DNA of 64,000 nucleotides from a bacterium (GTDB lineage Bacteria > Eisenbacteria > RBG-16-71-46 > CAIMUX01). Of this stretch, positions 46,029-54,640 are shown in pieces. Each line of letters opens with the position of its first letter. The first letter of the stretch is position 1. The notes below the pieces were generated by a model. That model was not told the DNA's origin, did no database searches, and worked only from the letters and a program-made list of their open reading frames with translations. The stretch lies in contig JAUIHP010000013.1 of the NCBI GenBank assembly GCA_030431975.1, positions 121,108 to 185,107 of the forward strand, given 5' to 3'. Made by a program: the position numbers and the translations under genes.

Positions 46029-49000
46029 ATGCAACCTGATCCTCGACTCGTGGAAATCGCCCAGCGCATCGCTGACCAGGAGCCCATCGACTGGGATGCG
46101 TTTGAACTGGCAGCTCCTGAACTGGCAGCGTCGGCGCGAAACCTCAAGCTGCTCCAGTCCCTCTCGCTCGTGTGTTCGCCCAGGGACATGTCAGAGGAGA
46201 CACTGGAGAGCCCGGCCGCGGGTACTCCCTCAACTCCCCGCGTCCCAGGTCCTCAAACCTGGGGGCGGCTGACCCGGCTTCGTCCGATGGGACACGGAAG
46301 CTTCGGGGACGTCTATCGCGCCTTCGATCCTACGCTTGAGCGGGACGTCGCCCTGAAACTACGCAAGCCGATGGCCGAGGGTGAACTCAGCGCCTACCGC
46401 CGCCATCTCGATGAAGCCCGTCGTCTCGCCCGCGTTCGTCATCCCCATGTCGTCATCATTCATGGTGTCGAGACTCACGATGATCGACCGGGAATGTGGA
46501 TGGACCTTGTCGACGGCGACGACCTGGACCACGTACTTGCCCAAGCGGGGCCGTTGACCCGTGAAGAACTACTTCGAGTCGGCATTGAAGTCGCCGAAGC
46601 GCTACATGCCACGCATACGGCCGACCTGATTCATGGGGACGTGAAGCCGGCCAACATCATGCGCCGCACCGACGGAAGTCATGTGCTCATGGACTTTGGT
46701 GCCGGGCGGCGGCAACAGCACTCATCGGACGAGGAAAGGCAAGGAGAGGCCGGCGCCCAGGGAACTCCGGTCGCGATGGCTCCGGAGTTGCTCGACGGAA
46801 AGCAACCGAGCGTGGCTACGGACCTTTACGCTCTGGGAGTCCTTCTTTACCGCATGGGGACCGGCAACTATCCGTTTCAGGCGGACTCGTTTCTCGAGCT
46901 ACTGGAGCAGGTCCATCACGCATCCTATCCTTCGCTGACGGCCGCACGACTCGGGATCGGCTCGGACGTGAGTGATATCGTCGGTCGACTTCTCGCCAGA
47001 AACCCTGACGATCGACCCGGCAACGCGGCGCAGGTCGCGATCGAGCTGCGGCTGTTGAGTTCGACAGACTCGGTCACTCCGGAACGTCTTCCGAAGTGGG
47101 CCGAACTACCGGCACCGCCCACTCGCCTCATCGGCCGGCGTCGCGAACTGTTGGGTATCGTTCGGGGCTTGGCCGACCATCGGTGCGTGACTTTGACCGG
47201 GCCTGGGGGCGTCGGCAAAACCAGGCTCGCGATCGAGGCTTCCAGACTCCTGGCTCCCCAGTTTCCCGGCGGAGTGCACTGGATCGACGTTTCCGGCCTG
47301 TCTCCGACGGACGAAATTGATCAGGCCGTCGCGCGTTCGCTGGGCGTCTCTTCCGGCGGAGATACGATCGTCGGAGCTCTGAAAAAGTGTTTGGGAGACC
47401 GCACCGTTCTTCTCACGATCGACAACGCGGAACACGTTGTGCCTTCGTGCAGCCGACTGCTCGATGAGTTGTTCGACGAGTGCTCCCAGGTTCGTGCCAT
47501 CGTCACGAGTCGGGAGAAGCTGTCCTCGTCGCTCGCCGTCGGACTTCCCATAGATCCGTTTCTTGTTCCCAAGGATAGCGTCGTCAGCGGGATCGACAGC
47601 CGCAGCGGGATCGACACCCACGCGGATGCCGACGACAACATGGACGATGACCTGGACGCCGACCGTGGCATGGACCGAACCGCCGACACCGATGCGGGCC
47701 GCAACACCGACAGTCGAAACATCGTTCGGAACGACGCGGTCCGTCTTTTCGTCGAGCGAGCCCGAAGGATCCGACCGGAGTTGGCCGAAACGACCGAAAC
47801 ACTCAGGAACATCGCTACCGTCTGCCGCCGGGTCGAAGGCATTCCCCTCGCCATCGAGTTGGCGGCGGCGCGCGTTCGCACGTTCGATGTGGCGGAGATC
47901 GCCCGGCGACTCGACTCGGACTTTCGCCTGGTCATGAGAGGCCGGGCGCAGACGCTCTCGACTCACGAGACGTTGCGCGCCTCCATTGATTGGAGCTTTG
48001 ACCTCCTGAGTCCGCACGAACTGGAACTGATGACCGCACTTTCCGTCTTCCGGGGAAGCTGGTCCTCCGACGCCGCAGTGGAGATCTGCGAGCGTGACTT
48101 CGCGACGGAATCCGATGTTCCCGCGCTGCTCGACAGCCTGGTCGACAAGTCGTTGGTCGTCCGCGAGGACAAGCGGAAGGATGCGACGCAGCGCTTTCGC
48201 CTACTGGATACGATCCGAGTTCGCGCGGAAGAAGGTGTTAAAGGCGAACATCCACGGGAGGCCTTGCGAAGGCGTCACCTGGCTCACTTCCTGGCAGTGG
48301 CCGAAGAGGCCGAGCCCAAGCTCCAGGGAGCGGAGCAAGCTGCCACTCTCAAGCGTCTTGCCGTCGACCACGACAACTTTGAACACGCGCTCGACGCCCC
48401 GTTCGAGGACACAGAGACTGTCGATCACACGATGCGTCTGACGACGTGCCTTGCCCGGTACTGGGCACGCAACGGTCTCCTCGGACACGGCGTCCGTCGC
48501 ATCCGCGAGGTACTGCAACGACCGGGAGCCGACGCGCCCACGAAACGGCACGCTGCGTTGCAAACCTGGCTGGGGAATCTTCTGGAAGCGGTGAACGACT
48601 TCGAGGCCGCCATTCTTGCTCACAAGGAGAACTGCCGTCTCAGCGAGTCCTTTGGCGACCGTCGCAGCGTTGCCGTCGGCTTGGCCAACGCATCCAACGG
48701 CTTCTATGGGTTGGGAGCTCTCGATGCGGCCCTCGATCACGCCAAACGATCCCTCGGAATCATGCAGGAACTCGAGGACGCGACTGGAATCGCCTTTGCC
48801 TTGGGCGCCGTCGGCCGGGTTCTCGAGCGCATGGGTGACTTCGCGGGCTCCCTCGACCACCAGTTGCAAAGCCTGGAGGTCCATCGCCAACGGGAGGATG
48901 CATACGGGATCGCGCTTGCGGCCCACAACGCTGCGGGAATCCTGTTGCTCATGGACCGTCTTGAGGACGCCGAAACCTACGCCCGGGAAGCCCTCCAACT

Positions 49001-49427
49001 TCGGCGAGACAATCAGGACCGCCTCGGTATCGCGTCGACGACGGCGTACCTTGGTCGTATCGCTCTGGGCAAGGGGCACATTGCCCAAGCCAAAGAGTGT
49101 TTCCGGGAAGCCATCCAGATCCGACACAACATCGGATTTGCGTTGGGGGTCGTTCACGTCCTCGAACACTTCCTCGAGGCGGCGATGGCCGAAGATGACT
49201 GGGAGCGGGCGGCAACTCTCCTCGGATCAGCTGCGACACAACGAGACGACGCAAACGCTCCCCTGACCCATCTGGAAGTCGAGAAATGGAATCGCTGGGA
49301 GGCCTCCATTCGGGACTACGTTGACGAAGAGGCGTACCGATTGGCGTACGACCGCGGAGCTCGGCTGACCCGGGAACAGGCCGTGGAGTTTGCGATGTCC
49401 ACGCATAGCGAGAGCCAGAAGCCTTAG
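46029..49427 (+). CDS. Cytoplasmic Ser/Thr kinase-STAND-like ATPase-TPR fusion regulator (1)
   Basis: A 1132-residue protein; GAGGGA lies upstream of the ATG. The kinase domain (about 80-345) has 'MGHGSFGDVYRA', 'VALKLRK', catalytic loop H202-G-D-V-K-P-A-N (Gly replaces the usual Arg, so non-RD), 'MDFGAG' and 'DLYALGVLLY'. It is followed by an AfsR/NB-ARC-like ATPase: Walker A 'GPGGVGKT' (391-398, K397), 'VLLTIDNAEHV', 'AIVTSREKL', 'GIPLAIELAAARVR' and 'WSFDLL'. An Asp-rich insert ('THADADDNMDDDLDADRG') interrupts the ATPase just after the sensor motif. The C-terminal ~350 residues are TPR-like helices ('A..HAKRSLGIMQELED'). No transmembrane helix. Likely a phosphorylation- and nucleotide-gated signalling hub; paralogue of the next gene. 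Confidence 0.9.
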   Translation: MQPDPRLVEIAQRIADQEPIDWDAFELAAPELAASARNLKLLQSLSLVCSPRDMSEETLESPAAGTPSTPRVPGPQTWGRLTRLRPMGHGSFGDVYRAFDPTLERDVALKLRKPMAEGELSAYRRHLDEARRLARVRHPHVVIIHGVETHDDRPGMWMDLVDGDDLDHVLAQAGPLTREELLRVGIEVAEALHATHTADLIHGDVKPANIMRRTDGSHVLMDFGAGRRQQHSSDEERQGEAGAQGTPVAMAPELLDGKQPSVATDLYALGVLLYRMGTGNYPFQADSFLELLEQVHHASYPSLTAARLGIGSDVSDIVGRLLARNPDDRPGNAAQVAIELRLLSSTDSVTPERLPKWAELPAPPTRLIGRRRELLGIVRGLADHRCVTLTGPGGVGKTRLAIEASRLLAPQFPGGVHWIDVSGLSPTDEIDQAVARSLGVSSGGDTIVGALKKCLGDRTVLLTIDNAEHVVPSCSRLLDELFDECSQVRAIVTSREKLSSSLAVGLPIDPFLVPKDSVVSGIDSRSGIDTHADADDNMDDDLDADRGMDRTADTDAGRNTDSRNIVRNDAVRLFVERARRIRPELAETTETLRNIATVCRRVEGIPLAIELAAARVRTFDVAEIARRLDSDFRLVMRGRAQTLSTHETLRASIDWSFDLLSPHELELMTALSVFRGSWSSDAAVEICERDFATESDVPALLDSLVDKSLVVREDKRKDATQRFRLLDTIRVRAEEGVKGEHPREALRRRHLAHFLAVAEEAEPKLQGAEQAATLKRLAVDHDNFEHALDAPFEDTETVDHTMRLTTCLARYWARNGLLGHGVRRIREVLQRPGADAPTKRHAALQTWLGNLLEAVNDFEAAILAHKENCRLSESFGDRRSVAVGLANASNGFYGLGALDAALDHAKRSLGIMQELEDATGIAFALGAVGRVLERMGDFAGSLDHQLQSLEVHRQREDAYGIALAAHNAAGILLLMDRLEDAETYAREALQLRRDNQDRLGIASTTAYLGRIALGKGHIAQAKECFREAIQIRHNIGFALGVVHVLEHFLEAAMAEDDWERAATLLGSAATQRDDANAPLTHLEVEKWNRWEASIRDYVDEEAYRLAYDRGARLTREQAVEFAMSTHSESQKP

Positions 49428-49607
49428 CCCTGCCCTATGCCCCGCGTTCTTTCAGGATATCCCGGGAGGCCTCAAGAGCACAGTCTAGCGAGTGCGCCAT
49501 GACGGTTGAGAAACGTTGCCGGGGTCGTTCAGAGCTCGACATCGCCCCGACCCTTTCGACAGATTCGATTTTGCGAATGAGGCCGACATCATCGACAATT
49601 CAGACCG

Positions 49608-52600
49608 ATGACAGATTCGCAGGAGTACACGGACAACACGGGTCACGGCGACGAAACGTACAGAGTCGCCGATGAGATCGATGCCACCGACTTCGCAACC
49701 GAAGCAGTCGACGCAAGTGATCTCGGAAGCCACGCAGCCACCAAGGCGCGGAGCTTCGCCACTGGGCACGTCATCGCACGCCGCTTCCGCATCGATGCCT
49801 ATCTGGCGGAGGGTGGCATGGGACAGGTGTACCGAGCACACGACATCGAGCTCGACGTACCCCTTGCTCTAAAGACGATCCACCCGCGACTTGCGGCGAA
49901 TGCATCCTTCCTTCGCCTCTTCAAACAGGAAGTCCTTCTCGCCCGCTCGATCTCTCATCCCAATGTATGTCGCATCTTTGACCTCTGGCACGACGAGGTG
50001 AGCGGCACTTGGTTTCTGACGATGGAGTTCCTCGCCGGGGAGACGCTGTCCCAGGAGATCGTCGCAAGAGGCTCGTTCCCGGCCGGAGACTCCCTCCCCC
50101 TTGTCCGTCAGATGGCGGAAGCACTCGACGCGGCCCATCGAGCTGGGATCGTCCACCGGGATTTTAAGAGTCCGAACGTGATGATCGTGGACATCAGCAA
50201 CAACAACAGCAGCAGAGGCAACGACAGCGACATCCCTAGCGACGGCGGCAGCGATGACAACACGAACAACGACAGCACTAACAACGACAGCACTAACAAC
50301 ATCGACGGCAGCACCGACGACAACACGGTCAAGGGCCGCAGCGCTCGGGTGGTCATCACCGACTTCGGGCTGGCCGTCACGGTGGAGGCAGGAGAGGCGC
50401 CGCGAACTCAGTCTGCCGGATCCTCCCAGCCCGGCACCGGCGCCATCGTTGGGACTCCCGCCTACATGTCCCCAGAGCAGGTGAATGGTGGCTCGGTCGG
50501 TCCGGCCAGTGACCTTTACGCGCTGGGTATCGTGCTCTTCGAGATGTGTACCGGACAGTTGCCCTTTCGCGGAAAGAGCGTTCTCGAGACTGCGCGCAAG
50601 CACGTCGACATCCCCGCGCCCGATCCGTGCTCTCTGTCGGACACGGTCGATAGAAACTGGGGTTCGGTGATTCTGCGTCTGCTTGCGAAGAAACCCGCTG
50701 AACGATTCGCCACGGGGCACGACGCCGTCCTCGCGCTGGAAGGCCGGGCCGAGGAAGGTCGAGCGGTTCGCCATTCGCTTCCGGCCGAACGCGACACGTT
50801 TGTGGGACGCAACGACGAGCTGCAAAGCATCGACGACCTGTTTCGCTCGGACGACGAGAACGTGGATGTCGGCGCGGATGTGAACGTTGACGCGGATAAG
50901 GACGTCGGCGCGGATGTGGGCGCGAGTCCGGGCGCGGTTCCGGGTCCGAGCCCGACGGTGATCCGAACGAAAACGTGTCGCCTCATCACTTTTCTGGGAA
51001 CGGGAGGAACCGGCAAGACGCGGCTTGCCCAAAAGTATGGATGGGACAGTCTCCTTCGTTGGCCGGGCGGCGTATGGTTCTGCGAAGTCAGCGAGGCCCG
51101 CACCGAAACGGGCGTGGCGCGCGCCGTCGCATCTTCGCTCGGGGTTCCGCTCGGCCGGCAGGATCCGATCCCTCAACTTGGCGAAGCGATCGCGGGACGA
51201 GGTCGTTGTCTCATCATTCTGGACAACTTCGAACAGGTGGTGGATACCGCCGAATCGACCCTGGGCCGTTGGCTCGCGCAGGCGCCGGAGGCGCGGTTCC
51301 TCGTCACCTCCCGGCAGCGTCTTCAGCTCGAAGATGAGACCGTGCATCAGGTGGCGCCGCTGGATCCGTTGACCCGCGGGGTCGAACTCTTCGAAGTGCG
51401 CGCCTGGGGACACCGCCCCGGGTTTATGGTCGATCCCTCGAATCAGAAACAGATCCAGGAGATCGTAAAAACGCTCGATGGCCTGCCTCTGGCCATCGAG
51501 ATGGCCGCATCCCGCCTCCGTGGAATGAATCCGACGGAACTGGAGGCTGGTCTCGCCGATCGCTTCCGAATTCTCTCCGGCACGAAAGAGGGCCGACACG
51601 CCACGTTGCAGGCCACACTCGACTGGTCGTGGGATCTACTCAGCGCGCTGGAACAGTCCATCGTCGCTCAGCTCTCCGTCTTCGAAGGCGGCTTCAACCT
51701 GGAAGCGGCCGAAGCGGTGGCCGTTGCTGCACCCGAAAAGGACGTCCTTGTCCTCGACGTCCTCCAGTCGCTTGTCGACAAGAGCTGGCTGCGGACGAAG
51801 GCGGTCATGGGCGCGCCTCGGTTCGAGATGTTTGCAACGGTTCAGGAGTACACATCGACAAAGCTGCGGGCCCAGCCGGACGACACCGGCTCGTCCGCCG
51901 ACGAACGTTCATCGGCGACCCATGCTTCACGGACGAGTGATGCTTCACGGACGACGGATACCTCACCGAAGACCCATGCTTCTCGGGTAGAAGCCCGACA
52001 CGGAACGCACTACGCGCAGATGGGTACGACCGAAGCCATCGAGAACCTCAGCCTGCACGGTGGCACCACGAAACTGAAAGCCCTCAATCTCGAGTTGGAC
52101 AACTGCGTCGCTGCCTGCCGACGTGCGCTGAGTCGGGGCGACGAAGCCGCCGCTGTCGGAACCTATCTGGCCGCCGCCAGTGTTCTGCGAAACACCGGAC
52201 CGTTTCACCTCTCTCTGGAACTGGGCCGTCGGGTTCTCTCCGCCACTCACGAGCCCGACGGGAACGCGCGCGTCCTCACCGCTCTCGCGACCGCGACTCT
52301 CTATTGCGGCGAGATGGAAGAGTCGCGCAACTACTTCGACGCTGCGCTCGCCATCCATCGTGCGCAAGGTGACAGGCAACATGAAGGCCGCGTGCTCGGC
52401 AACCTCGCGACACTGTCCCGCGTGCAGAGTCAACTCGAGGACGCACGTCGACTCTATGAAGAGTCGTTGGCCATCCACCGGGACATCGGGGACCGCCACG
52501 GCGAGGCCATCGTGCTCGCCAATCTCGGCAACTTCGAGAACGAGCAGGGCCGCACCGAGCCCGCTGTCGAGTTCTATTCGGTAGCTCTGGCGATCAACCG

Positions 52601-53396
52601 CGAGGTCGGCGACCGCGTCGCGGAAGCGATGGCTCTCAACAATCTGGGGCTCGTGCATCAGTCGGAGGGCCGACTCGACACGAGCCGCAAGTATTACGAG
52701 GAAGCACTGACCATCCACCGCGAGGTCGGCAACCGAAGAAGCGAAGCATTGGTGCTCGGAAACCTCGCCAACCAACACTCGGACCAGGGAAACCTCGAGA
52801 CGGCCCGGGAGTTCTACGAATCTGCACTGGCCATCTATCGTGATCTGGGTGAACGGGCATCCTTGGCGGTGGTGGGTGGAAATCTCGGACTTCTCTACGC
52901 GGAACACGGACAGCCGGACGCGGCGCTCGAACAGTACGAAGCGGCGCTCGCTATTCATCGCGCCGTCTCCAACCGGCGTTTCGAGGGAATCATCCTGGGA
53001 TTCCTCGGATCGCTGCACTTGTCGGAAGAACGCTTCGACGCCGCCCGAACCTGCCTCGAGTCGGCGCTCGAAATCCACCGGGAGATCGGAAACCGGGGCT
53101 ACGAAGGAATCGCTCTCGGCACATTCGCCAACCTTCACGCCTACGAGGGACGGATGGCCGAAGCTCGACAGTGCTTTGAGGAGAGCATCGCCATCCATCG
53201 TGAACTGACCGACCGACTCCTTCTGGCAAAGATCCTGTGCGATTTGGGGGAGTTCGAGGTCCGCGTCGCCAACCTGGAGGCGGCCCGTGAGGCGATGCGC
53301 GAAGCGGAAGCGATCCAGATCGAGTTGGCGTTGGGTGCGGAGTCGGACCTCGCGGCAAAAGTGGCTAGTCTTCGGGAGGCCTTGGCCGAGGCCTGA
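49608..53396 (+). CDS. Cytoplasmic Ser/Thr kinase-STAND-like ATPase-TPR fusion regulator (2)
   Basis: A 1262-residue protein; the ATG has no clear ribosome-binding site, so the start is moderately certain. The kinase core has 'YLAEGGMGQVYRA', 'LALKTIH', H183-R-D-F-K-S-P-N, D252-F-G and 'GTPAYMSPEQV'. Between catalytic loop and DFG there is a ~44-residue Asn/Asp/Ser/Thr-rich insert (about 198-241) with an NDSTN pentapeptide period. The ATPase has Walker A 'GTGGTGKT' (K470), 'LIILDNFEQVV', 'FLVTSRQRL', 'GLPLAIEMAASRLRG' and 'WSWDLL'. Two more low-complexity stretches flank it ('DVGADVNVDADKDVGADVG' and a THASR-like one near 51900-51990). The C-terminus has about nine 40-residue TPRs ('A..YYEEALTIHREVGNRRS'). 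Tandem paralogue of the 46029 gene. Confidence 0.9.
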   Translation: MTDSQEYTDNTGHGDETYRVADEIDATDFATEAVDASDLGSHAATKARSFATGHVIARRFRIDAYLAEGGMGQVYRAHDIELDVPLALKTIHPRLAANASFLRLFKQEVLLARSISHPNVCRIFDLWHDEVSGTWFLTMEFLAGETLSQEIVARGSFPAGDSLPLVRQMAEALDAAHRAGIVHRDFKSPNVMIVDISNNNSSRGNDSDIPSDGGSDDNTNNDSTNNDSTNNIDGSTDDNTVKGRSARVVITDFGLAVTVEAGEAPRTQSAGSSQPGTGAIVGTPAYMSPEQVNGGSVGPASDLYALGIVLFEMCTGQLPFRGKSVLETARKHVDIPAPDPCSLSDTVDRNWGSVILRLLAKKPAERFATGHDAVLALEGRAEEGRAVRHSLPAERDTFVGRNDELQSIDDLFRSDDENVDVGADVNVDADKDVGADVGASPGAVPGPSPTVIRTKTCRLITFLGTGGTGKTRLAQKYGWDSLLRWPGGVWFCEVSEARTETGVARAVASSLGVPLGRQDPIPQLGEAIAGRGRCLIILDNFEQVVDTAESTLGRWLAQAPEARFLVTSRQRLQLEDETVHQVAPLDPLTRGVELFEVRAWGHRPGFMVDPSNQKQIQEIVKTLDGLPLAIEMAASRLRGMNPTELEAGLADRFRILSGTKEGRHATLQATLDWSWDLLSALEQSIVAQLSVFEGGFNLEAAEAVAVAAPEKDVLVLDVLQSLVDKSWLRTKAVMGAPRFEMFATVQEYTSTKLRAQPDDTGSSADERSSATHASRTSDASRTTDTSPKTHASRVEARHGTHYAQMGTTEAIENLSLHGGTTKLKALNLELDNCVAACRRALSRGDEAAAVGTYLAAASVLRNTGPFHLSLELGRRVLSATHEPDGNARVLTALATATLYCGEMEESRNYFDAALAIHRAQGDRQHEGRVLGNLATLSRVQSQLEDARRLYEESLAIHRDIGDRHGEAIVLANLGNFENEQGRTEPAVEFYSVALAINREVGDRVAEAMALNNLGLVHQSEGRLDTSRKYYEEALTIHREVGNRRSEALVLGNLANQHSDQGNLETAREFYESALAIYRDLGERASLAVVGGNLGLLYAEHGQPDAALEQYEAALAIHRAVSNRRFEGIILGFLGSLHLSEERFDAARTCLESALEIHREIGNRGYEGIALGTFANLHAYEGRMAEARQCFEESIAIHRELTDRLLLAKILCDLGEFEVRVANLEAAREAMREAEAIQIELALGAESDLAAKVASLREALAEA

Positions 53397-53414
53397 CAGC
53401 CGCGTCGGCGTCGT

Positions 53415-53936
53415 TCACCGGTTGACGAGGTAGATCGCCACGGACAGCCCCAGCCCGCCGGTAGCGCCGATGCCGCAAAAGACAATGGCGACGATCAGCC
53501 CCACGACCCTGCTTCGGCGATCGCGGGTAAAGACGATGGAGTGATCCGGGAGGCCGCCGGAATCACTCGCGCCCTGGACAGACAGGCAATAGGTCCCATC
53601 GGTGTCGAGTGTGAAAGATCGCAGAGTCAGTCGTGTCTTCCGCAGCCCCGAGGACGACTGCTTGAATAGGATTCCCGACAGGACGACTTCCTGGCCCGTT
53701 TCGACGTCGGCAAGACTAAAGTCCAGGTTCCTGAATGCGGTCGAAAGCCGCGGCCCTTCACCGTGCAGCAACATCGGGCCCGTTGCGTCAAACGCGACCT
53801 CGGACTCCGCGGCCAGCGGCACAGAGGCCACGACCGCGCCCCGAAGGACCCCGATCAATCGAATGACCAGATAGATGAGCAATGCCGCTAAGACGATCGC
53901 GACCGGGATAGTTATGCGCAACCACTCAGGTGACAC
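53415..53936 (-). CDS. Two-helix membrane protein of unknown function
   Basis: About 173 residues from GTG 53936, 7 bp after the lipoprotein gene stop; the frame is open further upstream (to 54002) but that would overlap the lipoprotein gene. There is an N-terminal transmembrane helix ('ITIPVAIVLAALLIYLVIRL', broken here), a ~100-residue beta-rich central part ('LDFSLADVETGQEVVLSGIL', 'SFTLDTDGTYCLSVQGA') and a C-terminal helix ('VVGLIVAIVFCGIGATGGLG', broken here). The central region looks like an extracytoplasmic beta-sandwich. Probably co-transcribed with the lipoprotein; the 3' end is 18 bp from the convergent kinase gene. No family recognised. Confidence 0.75.
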   Translation of the reverse strand: MSPEWLRITIPVAIVLAALLIYLVIRLIGVLRGAVVASVPLAAESEVAFDATGPMLLHGEGPRLSTAFRNLDFSLADVETGQEVVLSGILFKQSSSGLRKTRLTLRSFTLDTDGTYCLSVQGASDSGGLPDHSIVFTRDRRSRVVGLIVAIVFCGIGATGGLGLSVAIYLVNR

Positions 53937-53943
53937 GATGGGC

Positions 53944-54411
53944 TCAATACTCGATGTCGAAGGCCCCGTCGGTGACCGGCAGCTCTTTTGGACTCGCCCC
54001 AATCACGGTGAAGTCGAACGTCCCGGCGACTCGATGCTCCTCGAAAACGGTAACGACGATCGAACCCGATCCGTTCGCCCCGCCTCCCACCCAGTTTGCG
54101 GACCCGATCGTGACGCCCGCACTTACCGGAGACCCGGGACCGAACGTGTACGTTCCCTCCGCACTCGGAAAGGTAAACCCGACGGCCCAGTTCGGCGAGG
54201 AACCTGCAGCGTTGACGTAAACCTGCCCGGCCACGTTGTTGACGGTCGCAAACTCGGCGACGTAGGACATCTGGTTGATCTCGGCCGTGAGGGGACCTTT
54301 ACCGACCGGGTCCCCGCCGCTCGGACCGGACGGGTTGTCGTCGTCATCTCCACAGGCGAGAGAGAACAGTAGGAACGCCAGCGCGGCCACGCGCAGAGGG
54401 AAACGCTTCAT
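53944..54411 (-). CDS. Small lipoprotein (DUF6252-like)
   Basis: A 155-residue protein. The N-terminus 'MKRFPLRVAALAFLLFSLAC' is a lipoprotein signal with lipobox SLAC, followed by an acidic/Gly linker 'GDDDDNPSGPSGGDP'. The mature part is a single beta-rich domain ('LTAEINQMSY', 'GSIVVTVFEEHRVAGTFDF', 'VTDGAFDIEY'). Its pattern of small strands ending 'GTFxF...vTdGxFd' resembles DUF6252-type lipoproteins; that match is from memory and weak. Membrane-anchored; no function assigned. It precedes the 53415 membrane protein as a likely two-gene operon. Confidence 0.82.
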   Translation of the reverse strand: MKRFPLRVAALAFLLFSLACGDDDDNPSGPSGGDPVGKGPLTAEINQMSYVAEFATVNNVAGQVYVNAAGSSPNWAVGFTFPSAEGTYTFGPGSPVSAGVTIGSANWVGGGANGSGSIVVTVFEEHRVAGTFDFTVIGASPKELPVTDGAFDIEY

Positions 54412-54640
54412 GGGGTACCTCGGTTGTTGGGCCCAGTCGACCCAGTATTGAAATGGTCGGATGAGAATACCACGGGACCGAGCACCCTCCGCATGAACCC
54501 AAGCGCTCTAGAGTCAGGATTGAACGCGGTCAGAGGCACGGGCACTTCCCTCAATCTGCCATGATGACAGTCCCCCCTCTCGGAAAAGACCTGCGTTCGA
54601 GGTCCAGTCTAGTCCCGGTCTCAAGAGGAGCCCACGACTC

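Noticed and set aside
49869..51599. 576-codon minus-strand open frame
   Set aside because: Antisense to the second kinase-STAND gene, which has all catalytic motifs in frame.
46029..53396. Kinase-STAND-TPR pair as an antiphage (Avs-like) system
   Set aside because: There is no effector nuclease, protease or membrane-attack domain, no defence-gene neighbours and no mobile-element signs; the AfsR-like regulator reading fits better.
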